Shown: positions 1 through 34,019, counted from the stretch's first letter. The stretch is 64,000 nt of DNA from Onthophagus taurus (GCF_036711975.1 NC_091971.1:23071501-23135500); one strand, 5' to 3'. Program-made: numbers and translations. The notes: generated by a model not told the origin, from the letters alone.

Positions 1-200
1 GTTGGACACTGCAGATAATAATCAAGTTCAACCTCAATAGAACTTTTTTCATTGAATACAGCTTTATTTATATCAGATTTGTCATTAACAACCTCATTGT
101 AACAATCCCAATATGATATATAAAATCTCTTGTTGCAGTTTCGTCTAGTTTTCTTCTCTTCGCTTGTAATTCGTCATCACATTCATTACTAACGGAACTG
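1..200 (-). pseudogene. hAT-type (BED/ZBED) transposase C-terminal relic
   Basis: On the minus strand two overlapping frames read an acidic stretch (ESDNSDSSVSNECDDELQAK) and then, after a one-base frame break near 100, a piece resembling YWDCYNEV followed by SSIEVELDYYLQCP. The last part resembles the 'EVELYL...P' region near the C-terminal dimerisation domain of hAT transposases. No complete ORF remains and the window edge cuts it off, so the call rests on a short motif only. Confidence 0.35.
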
Positions 201-220
201 TCGCTGTTATCACTTTCAAT

Positions 221-1915
221 TATTAATTATAGTATCCTCTTTTTAATGCAACAAGTCGTTTTGAAAAATCACGTACAGTTCTTGAGAAATAAATTTTTGA
301 AATGATCGAATTTTTTCGAATCTTGTAATTTTCGCCGATTAAGTTTTATAAATTCGTATAAAATGCAGTTCTTGGGATACGAGTATGACAATTTCCCAAA
401 GTGTTAATAAAAGTGTCCTCTCTCCAATGAACCAACCCGTTTTGAAAAATAACTTGTAGTTTTTGAAAAACCAATATTTGAAGTTTTGTTAAAATTTTCG
501 ATGTTGCAATTTTTATCGATAACTTTCAAAATTCGCTATAAAATTAATTTCTTGAAGGATCCTTGTGGAAATACCACCAATTATTAATTATAGTATCCTC
601 TTTTTAATGCAACAAGCTGTTTTGAAATCACTTTTAGTTCTTGAGAAATACATTTTTGAAATGATCGACAATTTTTTCGAATTTTTCAATTTTTGCCGAT
701 TAAGTTTTAAAAATTCGTATAAAATCCATTTCTTGGAATATGAGTATGAAAATTCCCCAACGTGTTAATAAGAGTGTCCCCTTTCCAATGATCCAACCCG
801 TTTTGAAAAATAACTTTTAGTTTTTGAGAAAACAATGTTTGAAGTTTTGATAAAATTTTCGATGTTGCAATTTTCATCGATAACTTACAAAAGTCGCTAT
901 AAAATTAATTTCTTGAAGGATCCTTGTGGAAATATCACCAATTATTAACTAAAGTTTCCTCTTTTTAATGCAACAACCCTTTTGGAAAAATCACTTTTAG
1001 TTCTTGAGAAATAAAATTTTGAAATAATTACTATTTTTTCGACTTTTGCAATTTTCGCCGATTAAGTTTTAAAAATTCGTATAAAATCCAGTTCTTGGAA
1101 TGTGAGTATGAAAATTTCCCAAAGTGTTAATAAAAGTGTCCTCTTTCCAAGGAACCAACCCGTTTTGAAAAATAACTATTAGTGTTTGAGAAAACAATAT
1201 TTGAAGTTTTGATAAAATTACGATGTAGCAATTGTCATCGATAACTGTCAAAATTCGCTATAAAATTAATTTCTTGAAGGATCCTTGTGGAAATATCACC
1301 AATTATTAACTAAAGTATCCTCTTTTTAATGCAAAAAGCCGTTCTGAAAAATCACTTTTAGGTTTTGAAAAATAGATTTTTAACATAATCGACAATTTTT
1401 TCGAATCTTGCAATTTTCGCTGATTAACTTTTAAAAATTCGTATTAAATCTATTTCTTGGAATATAAGTATGAACATTTCCCAAAGTGTTAATAAAAGTG
1501 TCCTCTTTCCAATGAACCTACCCGTTTTGAAAAATAACTTTTAGTTTTTAAGAAAACAATATTTGAAGTTTTGATAAAATTACAACGTAGCAATTTTCAT
1601 TGATAATTTTCAAAATTCGCTATAAAATTAATTTCTTGAAGGATCCTTGTGGAAATATCACCAATTATTAATTATAGTATCCTCTTTTTAATGCAAAAAG
1701 CCGTTTTGAAAAATCTCTTTCAGTTCTTGAGAAATAAATTTTTGAAATGATCGATAATATTTTCAAATTTTTCAATTCTCGCCAAGTAAGTTTTAAAAAT
1801 TCGTATAAAATCCAGTTCTTGGAATGTGAGTATGAAAATTTCCCAAAGTGTTAATAAAAGTGTCCTCTTTCCAATGAACCAACCCGATTTGAAAAATAAC
1901 TTTTAGTTTTTGGGA
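221..1915. repeat. Tandem satellite, about 361-bp monomer, ~4.7 copies
   Basis: The phrase AGTATCCTCTTTTTAATGCA or a close variant recurs at about 231, 592, 953, 1314 and 1676, a constant spacing of 361 bp. Within each monomer the two halves resemble each other (TTTTGAAAAATCACTTTTAG versus TTTTGAAAAATAACTTTTAG about 195 bp apart), so the unit looks like an old dimer. Copies differ by scattered substitutions and small indels. The array stops abruptly at 1915. Small ORFs here are frame accidents of the repeat. Confidence 0.9.
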
Positions 1916-1975
1916 TATCCGGCCGAAGGGGATGCCGAATATCCAACTTTTCGCAAAATCACTATCCGTTCCATC
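1915..1975. repeat. Short dispersed repeat, also at 41198-41243
   Basis: ATATCCGGCCGAAGGGG followed by CAAAATCACTATCCGTTCCA is found here and again at 41198-41243, where the spacer between the two blocks is shorter. It ends the satellite array here and follows a LINE 3' fragment in the other place. Its identity is unknown; the end of a retroelement or a processed repeat are both possible. Confidence 0.5.
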
Positions 1976-2508
1976 ACTATTAAATACTATAAGATAATAT
2001 TTCGATATTCGGTTTGAAAAAGCTCATTGATAACTTCTGAAAGAATATCAAAATTAAAATAATTAGAATTTTTGTATAAGGGATTTGAATAAGTAATAAA
2101 AACCACAACATTTCATTTAAAATAGGGATTTTCTGATCTACTTTCTGTGGAAGATCAGAACGAATTTCCCAAATAAACAAATTTCAGAAACTTAGGTGCA
2201 ATGAAACCAAAAAACAGGGTGTTGTTGTCTTTTTGACGGACAGTGTATTTAAATGTGCGTTATTAAACCAAAGAGAATAAAACTATTCACAATTTTTTAA
2301 ATTTATTTATATCCTTCAACTTCCTATCACAAAATTTTCACAAATTAGTACTCACAATAAAACAACCTATGTATGTGCTTATGACTATGATATATATTAT
2401 AATTCAAGTAATTTAAGTCAAGATGTTAAAAACATCTTACCATCTACTTTTCATTTAACTGTATTAATCTCGATATATATTACAACAAAAAGAATTAAAT
2501 TAAACATT
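1976..2508. other. Intergenic stretch 3' of the TMBIM4-like gene
   Basis: AT-rich sequence with no coding region or repeat that I recognise. It should contain the 3' UTR and poly(A) region of the minus-strand gene that ends at 2509. Confidence 0.5.
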
Positions 2509-3426
2509 TTATTGACGCATAGCTTCCAAAAGACGCAGTATATAAATAAATAGGTTAACAATATCCAAATACAAATTGATAGTAGCCAAAATGTATTCTT
2601 CAGCAGATAATTTTTCCATTATCATTTGAGTATCGACGATAATAAAAATACTGAATATAAAAGCTCCTCCCAAAGACAAAATAATCTCAAAGACTGTCGA
2701 TTGTAAAAAGATCTGCATAAATCCACCAACTATTAAAATCAAAAGACCTGCAAATAATCTAAAAACATATTAAAGAATTATTAAAAAAGAATGTTTAAAA
2801 ATAAAATTGTATATTACATTGAATGCATCGAAGATAAATCATATTTTGTTTGGAATGTAAAAAGTGTTAATACAGCTACAATAAGTACAGTTAATCCTAA
2901 AGCTTGTAGGACAACAGCTTTTTCAAAATAAGTTATGGTCACTCCTAAAGAATATGCCAAAACAACAGTCTAAAATCAATTAATTATGTTATTTTTAAAT
3001 ATATATCAAAAGGATTACTTACAAATGCTGTTAATAATATGAAATTAGTTGGTGTATCCTTCCTTTTAATGTGTAAAGCAATTAATAATCCAAAGCTACT
3101 AAACATAGCAATCATCATTAACCAGTCACTAAATTAAAAAAGAATTAATAAAGAAATGTATATGTCTCAAACCCAAAATATTACTTCTTATGAATAAATT
3201 CTTTAATAGGAGGTGTAAACATAAACACTGCAGCTATAATGACAGTTAAAATCAACTGGAAAGCTAATAAGCTGTAAACTTTTCGAATAAAACCAAATCG
3301 AACTTCCCTCGATGCTTGCTTAACATTGTTTCGATAAGCAAAATCATTTTCAATGTCCTCCTCATATTCTTTTCCACCCTGTTCGTAATCTTCTTGTAGA
3401 ATTAGCGGTATCGATTGTTGAGCCAT
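2509..3426 (-). CDS. TMBIM4: Lifeguard/TMBIM4-like BAX-inhibitor-motif membrane protein
   Basis: Four exons join in phase: 3426-3185, 3128-3023, 2969-2818 and 2758-2509, giving 249 residues. The start is MAQQSIPLIL; a charged cytosolic N-terminus of about 48 residues is followed by several hydrophobic helices (for example LLAFQLILTVIIAAVFMF near residue 52). The C-terminal half has features of the TMBIM4 (GAAP/Lifeguard 4) family: FIIVDTQMIMEKLSAEEYIL, then YLDIVNLFIYILRLLEA. Family members are Golgi/ER multipass proteins that modulate calcium release and resist apoptosis. The acidic pair in the last helices (the D of YLDIVNLF and the D of IIVDTQ) matches the pH-sensing pair known for this fold. 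All introns are short with GT/AG ends. The gene is head-to-head with the aminotransferase, 455 bp apart. Confidence 0.9.
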
Positions 3427-3881
3427 TTCTTAGTATATAGTTAAAATTTCTGTAAACATAAATATAACCGTGTAAAAACACTTTTGAGCTACTAAAAAGT
3501 GAAGTGACGTTTGACAGATAAAATTTTGACAATTAAAAAACCATAACCTAAAAATAACATATGTTTGTAAAAATCAATGATTATTTTACAAAGAAATGAA
3601 ATAATATCAATGCCAACGAAAGCACTAACGTTTATTTAACACAAGTGGCGATAATAAGATATTTCATAACTTGGTTTAGTATTAAAAAAATGTTTTTCAT
3701 AACAAAAAACTTGTCAACTTACGAAAATTGATAGGAACGATCCGATCACGTGACATACGCGCGATAATCGCTGCGGTTGGGGGAATGCATTTAAAATAGA
3801 AGGTGACCTCCAGTATTCAGTTTAATCACTTTAATCGACACTGTTAAGGAAAGTTTTATATCAAAAAAGAATACCGCAAAA
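3427..3881. promoter_or_regulatory. Shared divergent promoter region
   Basis: This 455-bp interval separates the start codons of two divergent host genes and so must hold both 5' UTRs and core promoters. It includes a GC-richer stretch around 3738-3785 (GATCACGTGACATACGCGCG) with a palindromic CACGTG E-box at 3747-3752, a candidate site for bHLH-type factors. A possible initiator (TCAGTTTAA) lies at 3817-3825, upstream of the aminotransferase start. No TATA box is obvious. Confidence 0.5.
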
Positions 3882-25024
<21,143 letters not shown>

Positions 25025-25757
25025 TCATTGATACTCACTAGGAAGATATGAACAATTTGAACAAAAAAGTTGCAAATTTTAGTTTTCTACTGCATTTATT
25101 GTTATAATAAAATATATACTCAAATTTGTTAAAAATAAAAGGGATTTTTATTTTAAAACATTTTTTTTACAATAAAAAACATCAGCCCCAGGGATCTTAG
25201 ATAGGAGAACTTGGGACACAGAACAGTAGTATAGAGAAGTGCGTACTCTGTGTTAAAATAAGAGCAACACTACCCCCTCCAGATTCGTATGGCACACACG
25301 CGGGAAATTTGATTTCTATATACTTTACTTTCACTTCTCTATTTTCCTAAATTGAATTCTTTATTTCAAAAACCACCAAAAAGTGCCATTTTAAAATATT
25401 TGGCATTTTTTAGTTGGCTTTAGAAATAAAAATTCAATTTATTTCTACAACATTTTTTATGTATTGAGAAATAATAACACAAAACACGACGTTATGTTGG
25501 GAATTTAAAATTTATATTAAAACAAAATTTAAATACAAAAATAACATATATTGTTTCTAGAAAATATATGAATAAATAAACAATAAATATAATACAACAA
25601 AAACTTAAAAATCATTTTAAACAAAATATAAAAAAAAACTTAACAACCATCTTTGATAAAATAATACAAGGATAATACTTCTTGGTAAAAATAATTCTTC
25701 TTCCATGTCTATTGCACCCATGCTCACATAAAACAAAATAAACTGTTAGGAACATTC
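25025..25757. other. Got1 3' UTR and spacer before the P-like transposase
   Basis: The first ~110 bp should be the Got1 3' UTR, with an AATAAA signal near 25107. A GC-richer block at 25185-25330 (CAGCCCCAGGGATCTTAGAT, then CACTACCCCCTCCAGATTCG) may mark the terminus of the P-like element, but I cannot show a terminal repeat. The remainder to 25757 is AT-rich. Confidence 0.45.
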
Positions 25758-27382
25758 TTAATGTTTCTTTTTTTTAAACTTTCTCTTGTTGACTTCGTTA
25801 ATATTCTTATCTTTTAAATATTTATATACATTTAAACGAATACATTTATCCATAATCAAACATTTAATATCATGAATTTGACAAAATTGATAAGAATTAA
25901 AGAAGTCTACATTAGAATTTTTAAATGTTCTCTCAATTGGGCTTAAGTGACCATAGTTATCAACAAATTGATACATTCTTTCATGGACTGCATCAACCAT
26001 CTTAATAAGCCCGTCACTTGCATAATTTAAATGTGTCTCATTGTTATACTCCTTGAAAGAAGTAAACAAATGATTCTCGTTACATTCTGCAGAATATAAA
26101 TTTTCTCGGCACGTATCACAGTCCGGAATATGTATATTCTTCAGAAAATAACCAGCCACATAAGCCGTTCCTTGATTATCTTCTATACTTCGGTTTAGTT
26201 CGATATCTGAGAAAACAGGATTTGAATCCATTTTATCACTAGAATGAAAATCCTCTGGAAAATGTACTAACAAATCTTGTAGGTTCCCCAAAGACTCACA
26301 ATAATCGTCTTGACAATTCCGTCCCCTACTTAAGGGCACAGAAAAGTTGTTAACGACAAGAGTCTTTAAGGCAGCTACAAATTGATGACATGTAGGATTA
26401 GTGTTAAAAAAGCCATGTTGGCGTACTTGACAAAATAAATTTCCCAGCGGATCTTGATTCAGTGATCTTAAAGAAAGAAACGAGACGCCTTTTTCACTTA
26501 AATGATTCCAAAGGAAAATAACTGATCGTATGGTAGTCTGCCAACCTTTAAGAAATCTAACTGACTTTGTACAGTCCCTACCGTTCCGATCAATCATTTG
26601 CCATTTGGTGATTTTAGGTAACAAATTGGACCAGAACTGTAATTGTGGGGAATCTTTTGATAACGCGCGCCGAAACTCTTTACCATTTTTTAGATATCGA
26701 ACTCACCCATTCAGCGAATCAAACAATTGATCCATCAAATGAACAAATTCGACAGTAGCTAAAGATTCAGCAGGTAAATCTTTAGTTACATGAAATGTTT
26801 CTATCGATGCAGTAACTGTGTAACTCAACTGAGCAGCAGCCACTTTCACCTTCATTTTAATAAAACTATTATCAAAATTGAAATACTCTGATTTTAGTTT
26901 TGGCAACTATTTGTAGGTTCGCTGCTGATCTAAATTGAAGGCAGACTGAATATGTACAAACTTTGCGCGCTTATTGCTTTCATACGCAATATCATATCGC
27001 AACAACGCATTTCGTGTATTCTTTAGTAAATGTGGCACGTCATAGATTGTACATATTTTTTCCCGTTTACTTCAAACACATAATCGTCGTTACCACAAAG
27101 TAATTTACATGCAGCCACATTAGTAGACCCCTGATCACAAACAGTTGCGACCACCTTCAGCCCAATTGCTTGCAAATTACTAATTATTTTTACAATTAAT
27201 TGCTTTAGGGAAGTAGCTGCTATTGTATTTTGAACAAAATAATAAGCAACAACTTGCTTATAATTTTTTTGAGTCCCTTTGACCATGAAAACCAATGCAT
27301 GATTTGCCATTTCGTTATTGGTTCCGAGTTCACCAGATCTTCGAACCCCGAAATTCTTTGTTCATGAGCCTCATAATGAAGC
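25758..27382 (-). pseudogene. P-element-like (THAP9-type) transposase, C-terminal two thirds
   Basis: Reads on the minus strand from 27382 down. The RNase-H-like core contains VVATVCDQGSTNVAACKLLC, where CDQGSTN is the conserved P-element catalytic Asp motif. Then follow YDIAYESNKRAKFV, the insertion region and a C-terminal part (26624-25758) with DPLGNLFCQVRQHGFFNTNP and TCHQFVAALKTLV, matching the 'DPLENFFG.IR..G..N..PT..QF..A.K' signature of P-element/THAP9 proteins. Lesions: a one-base deletion near 27060, a TAG at about 26908 (shared with the second copy) and an in-frame TGA near 26702. The segment 26704-27382 is directly repeated at 37240-37874. Confidence 0.9.
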
Positions 27383-27390
27383 CCACTACT

Positions 27391-28826
27391 ACCCAGTAAA
27401 CAAGAAACATCTGTGAAACATTTCAATTTTAACGTACAATGAATTAAATGAAATATTTTACAAGTACGTTTCATATACGTGACAGATACGATTGTTACGA
27501 AACGCATCTAAAGATATGTATCAAATACATTGCAGTAGGAATATTTATGAAATATCATTAAAATATGTAGCAGAAACATTTCATTTGAAACATTTCTCTA
27601 CAAATGTGTCTGAAACATGTCTGAATATCTTCATCAGCGCCTGTGAACGTATGCGCATGTTCCAGGACGCGGTGACTCATCAGCGTCTTGTCACGACTTG
27701 TTCTATTGTGTGTTTTGTTCTGTTCAGTTCTGTTCTCAGTTCCTTCGAATCGTTTTCTATATATCTGTTCTGTGGCTCGAATATTGGTTTAGAATGGCGC
27801 AGGTAAGTTTCGTATAAGTTTTTTTATATATCACCACTAGATTTAGTTATTTTTAAATTTATCTAAAAACATTCTTGTTTAAAATGGTGACTTAAATCTT
27901 GTGATTGAATTTAACCGAAGAATATTATATTGACATAAAGCTATTCCTTAACCTTAAATTCTAAACTATTAAACTATTCCTTAAAGGTATTCGCTGCGAC
28001 GGCGATTGTTACGCTTGATAATGTTGTCGCCAAGTCGACACGGCAGGAAATGAACATGCACAAACGTGCCCAAACCGACTTTTTCAACTGTCAGGTGACA
28101 ACGACAAAAACCGTGGGTGTAGCGATACTTTCGCGTCGGTCTGGGTATGTTCATTTGCCGCTGCTCCGTGTTGACCTGGCGACAACGTCATGCGAAACAA
28201 TCGCCGTTACAGCGAAGAAATCGCGTTGGTTAAGGAGGAGTTTAAAACGTTTTCCATGACCGAGTTCTAATTTAAACATACATTTTAGTGGCAGTTAGGA
28301 AGAGCTTCCATTTAACTGATAAAGAATATGAAGTGTAGTAAGAAATTGGTTACGACAAGCGAATTTACGTTATAATAGGCGAAATAAGGAAACCGCAGAT
28401 GAGATAATAAAGAATATTGTTATTTTCTGTTAGTATTCTTTCTTTCGTTTACTCGTCGCAATACTGAAAACGTAGTGCAAGAATCGCATCTCAAATATGA
28501 AACAAATTTGAAAATTTTGTGTTGTCATTTCTCCATATATGTATATTTTATGTAGTTTTGTACTTTTATGTTTTAGTTTTATGTAGGTTATTTAAACTTT
28601 AGTTAAATTTCTTAGTCTTGAACAATCATAAAAAGATGATGAAAGAGATCCCCAGCTTCTTCAGACTACAAGTAAAGAAGACCTATTTATTTTGTAAAAG
28701 TCTTATTGTTATAAGTGAGACCACATGTTGTAAAATTCTTTTTATCAAGAAAAATAAACAATTCCACGACTGTAGTACATCGTTTGTGGTACATTACTTG
28801 TTTTATTGTATTATCTGACATGTAAA
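27391..28826 (+). mobile_element. Partial copy of the CCCAGTAAACA-end family (left element)
   Basis: Begins CCCAGTAAACAAGAAACATC exactly where the P-like transposase is interrupted. From about 27600 to 28810 it is the reverse complement of 29905-31115. It holds a gene-like sequence: ATGGCGCAG followed by a GTAAGT donor (27793-27807), an acceptor before GTATTCGCTGCGACGG (about 27987), and an ORF with KRAQTDFFNCQVTTTKTVGV. A later exon-like stretch (SFHLTDKEYEV) follows a TTTTAG acceptor near 28290. In this copy a one-base deletion near 28335 breaks the later reading frame. No matching right end is present. Confidence 0.6.
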
Positions 28827-30349
28827 TTCCCAGTAAACAAATTTGCGTTTCAGAAACATTTCTGATACATATTATTGAAACATGAAACGTTCTTCGACAT
28901 ATTTCTGAAACATAGATGAAACGTGTCTGAAACTGCTAATGTCCGACCCTTTTTATGTTTTATTGAAACGTTTCTATTGAAACGTTTCTGCAACATACAG
29001 CTGACAATTACGGTACACTACTAAAATGTTTCATTAATGGTTTTGAATTATTTCTGTAATGTTTTGTTTACATTTACATTACATTAATAGTATGTATCAT
29101 AAACATTTAAAAATAATTTCTGAAAGGTTTCGTTGACGTTTCAGGGATGTACATATGTATGTAAAGATATAATTTCGTTGAGGTGTAGCGTCTGCATCCT
29201 GGACAAGATGCTCATACATGCTTCCTCAAAAGATATGCATATGCTGAGGAAGCATTTCTGAGCATACCACCCAGGGCGCAGACGGTGGACGCTGCAACAA
29301 AATCATACCTTAAGGTAGGAAAAATAATAATAGAAGTACGATATGGTACGATACTTGTTACTTACCGCCTACTGTACCAAATTTCAAAATTATCAGTCAA
29401 TAATTTCTACTATTCTGTTTTCTCATTGATTAGGACATATAAAGTAAGTATAAGAGTAGGTATGCATTAAATATATTTAGTAAATATGTATACAAAATAT
29501 ATTAAAATGGTAACTAAAATAAAATTCTTATTTGTAAACAAATTAAACATAAACATTCCAATAATTTATGTAGGTCATTTAAATATAAAGTTAAATTTAG
29601 ATCATATTAGTGGTATTTTTAATTATTTTTGCTTCTGTTTATATATAAAAGAATTTTTTTTTCTCAAACGATACATTGTTTCAATTAATACACATATATT
29701 TGTGATGTTTCGCCAGAGATCCCCAGCTTCTTCAGACTACAAATAAAGAATACCTATAATATATTTAATAATAATAATTATAATAATATATTTAACATTT
29801 TTTTTATCTTAGTTATTGGAGATATCACATGTTGTAAAATTCTTTTTATGAAGAGAAACTATCAGTATTACAAAATAACTTACAAAAACAGTTACATGAC
29901 AATTTACATGTCAGATAATACAATAAAACAAGTAATGTACCACAAACGATGTACAACAGTCGTGGAATTGTTTATTTTTCTTGATAAAAAGAATTTTACA
30001 ACATGTGGTCTCACTTATAACAATAAGACTTTTACAAAATAAATAGGTCTTCTTTACTTGTAGTCTGAAGAAGCTGGGGATCTCTTTCATCATCTTTTTA
30101 TGATTGTTCAAGACTAAGAAATTTAACTAAAATTTAAATAACCTACATAAAACTAAAACATAAAAGTACAAAACTACATAAAATATACATATATGGAGAA
30201 ATGGCAACACAAAATTTTTAAATTTGTTTCATATTTGAGATGCGATTCTTGCACTACGTTTTCCGTATTGCGACGAGTAAACGAAAGAAAGAATACTAAA
30301 AGAAAATAACAATATTCTTTATTATCTCATCTGCAGTTTCCTTATTTCG

Positions 30350-30912
30350 CCTATTATAACGTAAATTCGCTTGTCGTAACCAATTGCTTACTACCACTTC
30401 ATATTCTTTATCAGTTAAATGGAAGCTCTTCCTAACTGCCACTAAAATGTATGTTTAAATTAGAATTCGGTCATGGAAAAAGTTTAAAACTCCTCCTTAA
30501 CCAACGCGATTTATTCGTTGTAACGGCGATTGTTTCGCATGACGTTGTCGCCAGGTCAACACGAAGCCGCGGCAAATGAACATACCCAGACCGACGCGAA
30601 AGTATCGCTACACCCACGGTTTTTGTCGTTGTCACCTGATAGTTGAAAACGTCGGTTTGGGCACGTTTGTGCATGTTCATTTGCCGCCGTGTCGACTTGG
30701 CGACAACATTATCAAGCGTAACAATCGCCGTCGCAGCGAATACATCGCGTTGGAGGAATAACTTTATGTCAATATAATATTCTTCGGTTAAATTCAATCA
30801 CAAGATTTAAGTCACCATTTTAAACAAGAATGTTTTTAGATAAATTTTAAAATAACTAAACCTAGTGGTGATATATAAAAAAACTTATACGAAACTTACC
30901 TGCGCCATTCTA
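30350..30912 (-). CDS. Gene-like ORF in the core of the CCCAGTAAACA element
   Basis: On the minus strand ATGGCGCAG plus a GTAAGT donor lies near 30909-30895, preceded by a conserved leader also present in the other copy. A continuous ORF (30797-30471, 108 residues if read from an upstream ATG) includes VFAATAIVTLDNVVAKSTRR and KRAQTDVFNYQVTTTKTVGV. Beyond a TTTTAG acceptor near 30440, an open frame continues as SFHLTDKEYEVVVSNWLRQA and NLRYNRRNKETADEI. The copy at 27793-28430 has the same layout with a frame break. I do not recognise the protein. Two diverged copies with similar frame and splice-like signals suggest a real gene, but no function can be given. Confidence 0.4.
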
Positions 30913-31413
30913 AACCAATATTCGAGCCACAGAACAGATATATAGAAAACGATTCGAAGGAACTGAGAACAGAACTGAACAGAACAAAACACACAATAGA
31001 ACAAGTCGTGACAAGACGCTGATGAGTAACCGCGTCCTGGAACATGCGCATACGTTCACAGGCGCTGATGAAGATATTCAGACATGTTTCAGAGACATTT
31101 GTAGAGAAATGTTTCAAATGTTACAAAAACAGTTACATGCCAATTGGCATGTAACTGTTTTTGTAAGTTATTTTGTAATACTGATAGTTTCTCTTCATAA
31201 AAAGAATTTTACAACATGTGATATCTCCAATAACTAAGATAAAAAAAAATGTTAAATATATTATTATAATTATTATTATTAAATATATTATAGGTATTCT
31301 TTACTTGTAGTCTGAAGAAGCTGGGAATCTCTGGCGAAACATCACAAATATATGTGTTTTAATTGAAACAATGTTTCGTTTGAGAAAAAAAAATTCTGTA
31401 GGTTATTCATATA

Positions 31414-32623
31414 CAGGGTGTATCTGAATGACTGCAACAAACTTCAAGGGGTGATTCTTTAGTGAATTTTAAGGGTACTTTGATATATGAACCATGGGCG
31501 ACTTCGGTTCCCCTAAGGAGCTACACCCCTCCAAAAATGGCGGAAAATTTTGGTTTAATTTCTTTTTCTCAAAAACCATAAACGCTAGGTAAATGAAATT
31601 TGGGGAACATGCTTAACTCATAATAGGGCATGTTTTGACCGTATTTGTACTTTCAACCTACCCTTCTAAACTACTAAACGTAACCACCCCTGTTCAATTT
31701 ATGCCTAGATTTTTTTTATGATGATGATAAATACATTGGAAAAATTTCAGTTAGATAGATAAAACTATTCTAAAACTTTTTTGTCTCTCTGATGTTCTTC
31801 GAAAATTTAATAATTTCTGAGAAAAAAATAATTAAGCAAACACTAACTGTTAAGCTGTAGGGTTGTTAATCGAAAGTTGGAATGAATTTTTAATGATAAA
31901 TCTTAGTAGGCTTTGCAATCTTTGTCAGAAATATTTTTGACGTTTAAATGTCAGTGGTTTTCGTACGATTATTATGTTCTATTTAAAATTTTGAAACGTC
32001 GAGTGAACGAGCGTAAATGCGATAGAACTTTATTTAAAAATTAATTTGAAAAACAATAATAATAATAAGAAAAACACTGATATTTAAACGTCAAAAATAT
32101 TTCTGACAAAGATTACAAAGCCTACTAAAACTTTTTCATTAAAAATTCATTCCAACTTTTGATCGACAACCCCGTTGTTTAACGTGCAGTGTTTGCTTTA
32201 TTATTTTTTTTCTCAAAAATTAGTCGTTTTTAGAAAAATTTTAAAGAGACAAAAAAGTTTTAGGATACTTTCATCTACCTAGATACATTTTTTTTAATGT
32301 ATTTATCATCTGCATAAAAAAAATATTAGCAAAAATGTAAAGGGGGTGGTTACGTTTAGTACTTTAGAGGGGTAGGTTGAAAGTACAAATAGGGACAAAA
32401 CATGCCCTATTATGAGTTAAGCATGTTCCCCCAATTTCATTTTCCTAGTGTTTATGGTTTTTGAGAAAAAAAAATTAAACCAAAATTTTCCGCCATTTTT
32501 GGAGGGATGTAGCTCCTTAAGGGAACCGAAGTCGCCCATGGTTCATATATCAAAGTACCCTTAAAATTCCCTAAAGAATCACCCCCTTGAAGTTTGTTGC
32601 AGTCATTCAGATACACCCTGTAT
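31414..32623. mobile_element. Palindromic element Z, copy 1 (1.2 kb)
   Basis: Ends CAGGGTGTATCTGAATGACT and inverse (AGTCATTCAGATACACCCTG), flanked by TATA-like sequence. The arms are about 450-500 bp with the phrases TTCGGTTCCCCTAAGGAGCT and AACGTAACCACCCCTGTTCA. It interrupts the right arm of the larger element: the sequences flanking it rejoin to match 29600-29680. It is non-coding. A second, internally shorter copy is at 42938-43878. Confidence 0.9.
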
Positions 32624-33459
32624 AAACAGAAGTAAAAATAATTAAAAATACCACTAATATGATCTAAATTTAACTTTATATTTAAATGACCTACATAAAT
32701 TATTGGAATGTTTATGTTTAATTTGTTTACAAATAAGAAAATTTTATTTTAGTTACCATTTTAATATATTTTGTATACATATTTACTAAATATATTTAAT
32801 GCATACCTACTCTTATACTTACTTTATATGTCTTAATCAATGAGAAAACTGAATAGTAGAAATTATTGATTGATAATTTTGAAATTTGGTACAGTAGGCG
32901 GTAAGTAACAAGTATCGTACGTCTATTATTATTTTTCCTACCTTAAGGTATGATTTTGTTGCAGCGTCCACCGTCTGCGTCCTGGGTGGTATGCTCAGAA
33001 ATGCTTCTTCAGCATATGCATATCTTTTGAGGAAACATGTATGAGCATCTTGTCCAGGATGCAGACGCTACACGTCAACGAAATTATGTATATCTTTACA
33101 TAACTGGTGTGAAGTTATCCATAAATCCCAGCAATAAACATAAAACATTAATAATTCCGTAACTTATACGATTTGGGTAACCAAATTTCACACAGAGGTC
33201 ACTCTTACCCTCAAGAACAGCTTACCACCCCTATATGGTAAAAAAAAATTGTTTCAACCCCCACCCCCGAAAAAGGGATGTTTTCGCCCTGATGGGCACC
33301 TTCGAATTAAACCAAATTCTACCACATAATAGAACACAGTTCTAAGTATTTTCATCAATTTTCAAAACACCGTAAGCCCTAACGGTTTTCGAAAAAAAAA
33401 AATCATTCTTATAAACCGCGGATGGGAATTTAGGGGTGAATTTGACCCCGTTGGGCACC

Positions 33460-34010
33460 TCCAAAATTGATGAAATTGACGTAAGGTATAACGGTTTCCG
33501 AGAAAGAAAATTTGTTATCAGACTCTATAAGTATACACCGCGGCGCGGACTTTGGGGGTGAATTTGACCCCGTTGGGCACCTCCAAAATTGATGAAATTT
33601 TAGGACGATTTAGAGGATGCCTTTGGCGATTTAAATCGACCATCCAAACACCGTAAGGTATAACGGTTTCCGAGAAAAAAAATTTGTTATTAGGCTATAG
33701 GTATACAGCGCGGCGCGGACTTTGGGGGTGAATTTGACCCCGTTGGGCACCTCCAAAATTGATGAAATTTTAGGACGATTTAGAGGATGCCTTTGGCGAT
33801 TTAAATCGTCCATCCAAACACCGTAAGGTATAACGGTTTCCGAGAAAAAAAAATTGTTATTAGGCTATAGGTATACAGCGCGGCGCGGACTTTTGGGGGT
33901 GAATTTGACCCCGTTGGGCACCTCCAAAATTGATGAAATTTTAGGATGATTTAGAGGATGCCTTTGGCGATTTAAATCGACCATCAAGACACCGTAACCC
34001 TTAACGGCTT
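33460..34010. repeat. Left tandem-repeat arm, ~171-bp unit, about 3 copies
   Basis: GTAAGGTATAACGGTTTCCG recurs at 33481, 33653 and 33823, with a degraded unit after it. Each unit contains GGGGGTGAATTTGACCCCGT and ATTTAGAGGATGCCTTTGGC. Short ORFs spanning it are repeat artefacts. Confidence 0.9.
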
Positions 34011-34019
34011 CAGAGAAAA

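Noticed and set aside
565-1251. ORFs inside the 361-bp satellite
   Set aside because: They follow the monomer period, are low complexity, and have no conserved motif.
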